NCBI GenBank assembly: GCA_027886175.1
Contig: JAJNNQ010000024.1
Span: 28,623,001-28,687,000 of the forward strand
From: Phylloscopus collybita
Lineage: Eukaryota > Chordata > Aves > Passeriformes > Phylloscopidae
DNA length: 64,000 nt
Direction of reading: 5' to 3'
Shown: positions 63,401 to 64,000 of the stretch, one piece after another
Layout: every line of letters begins with the position of its first letter
Position numbering within the stretch: the first letter of the stretch is position 1
Notes under the pieces: generated by a model
The model's database searches: none
What the model was told of the DNA's origin: nothing
What the model saw: the letters and a program-made list of their open reading frames with translations, nothing else
Program-made: the position numbers and the translations under genes

Positions 63401-64000
63401 CTGGGACACATTCACTGCCCCAGGACTTAATGATATTAATATTTGGGGGGTTGGTAAACTGCTTTGTCTTCAGGGACAAGGTGTCTTCTCATGAAGCAGG
63501 TAGAAATTTAGATAAAGAGAAAATTAAATTAATGAAATTATCTCCCATCAGAAGAATCAGAATGAATGTCTCATTTTCTGGAGAAGTGATTACATGTTAT
63601 TCTTCTCTATTTATGATTCCGTACCTTAATGTAAGAGTTATTCAGAGAATTGGTTAATTGCCTTACCAACAGGAGTGTATGTTAACGGTGCTGAAATTTA
63701 ACAGTTGACTGCTACATTTTAGTTTAATTCTGCACTTGTGGTTGAGTTATTTTGTAGCAAAGATATAAATTGCCAGTGTGTGAAATCTAGATAAGGGCTG
63801 AATAACCAGAATGCAGTGCTTTTTAGGGAAGCTTTCACTTTTTTCTCTCTTTTTTTGCTTGCTTTGTCTTTTTGTTTTTGTGAATGTAAAAGACAACTGT
63901 AGAAATCTTGATAGATTTACAGGAGAGAAACAAAAATTACTTGGCTGGAAGAAATGTTATAATGAGAAACTTGAGGATCTCAGTCTGAGTTTATGAAGAA

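Larger units (their letters stand above)
29612..64000 (+). other. STXBP5L: STXBP5L intron 2, 5' part (at least 34 kb)
   Basis: I looked for the next tomosyn exon, expected to encode a GRPG-then-CYCQH-like segment, and did not find it, so this intron appears to run past the window end. It contains two sense CR1 fragments, one sense LTR, an antisense reverse transcriptase fossil, AT microsatellites and short tandem duplications. The remaining stretches, including most of 29.7-32.1, 32.5-36.4, 37.1-42.4, 42.6-57.0 and 57.7-64.0 kb, are AT-rich and show no convincing gene. A short diverged exon could be missed by eye. Confidence 0.75.

Noticed and set aside
29612..64000. Exon 3 of STXBP5L
   Set aside because: I scanned for sequence encoding the next propeller segment after a suitable AG and for a U12 branch site before it. 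A few TCCTTAAA-like strings occur (for example near 34064) but are not followed by tomosyn coding sequence.
1..64000. A previously undescribed multigene system
   Set aside because: The only gene supported is the 5' end of one known vertebrate gene. Everything else is intron, intergenic DNA or repeats. I saw no tRNA, rRNA or operon-like cluster.

Overview
The window is vertebrate nuclear DNA from a bird, most likely a songbird. Several CR1 LINE fragments with avian-type 3' ends, and an LTR of about 1.06 kb that resembles a family abundant in passerine genomes, point that way. The sequence is AT-rich with large introns and one strong CpG island. There is no bacterial or viral gene layout.

One gene is supported: the 5' end of STXBP5L (tomosyn-2, syntaxin-binding protein 5-like) on the + strand. 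Its CpG-island promoter and 5' leader lie at about 11.56-12.70 kb. The first coding exon is 13180-13371 (64 codons, starting MKKFNFRKVLDGL). Intron 1 is 16.1 kb, and the second coding exon is 29514-29611. The rest, 29612-64000, is the start of an intron of at least 34 kb, and I could not find exon 3 in it. The intron 2 donor, GTATCCTTT, matches the U12-type (minor spliceosome) consensus at all nine positions. A strong ordinary U2 donor lies 81 nt downstream, beyond an in-frame stop.

Layout: 1-843, unassigned upstream DNA. 844-2355, an antisense LTR with another solo LTR nested inside it (1412-1861). 2356-11287, upstream DNA with no recognisable gene but several small hairpins. 11288-11540, an antisense CR1 remnant touching the promoter. 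11.56-12.70 kb, CpG island. 13.18-13.37 kb, coding exon 1, followed 68 nt into the intron by a 14-G run. 15.43-15.70 kb, a second small CpG-rich patch. 19.15-19.69 kb, antisense CR1 pieces. 24.64-25.19 kb, an ancient CR1-like reverse transcriptase fossil. 29.5 kb, coding exon 2. Intron 2 then holds a sense CR1 (32.15-32.49 kb), a sense LTR (about 36.44-37.02 kb), a second reverse transcriptase fossil (about 42.45 kb), a sense CR1 (57.02-57.65 kb) and several microsatellites.

I found no tRNA, rRNA, CRISPR array or new multigene system. The most notable signals concern splicing at the 5' end of STXBP5L and the nested retroelements upstream of it. Paralogue and family comparisons rest on recalled sequences, not on database searches.
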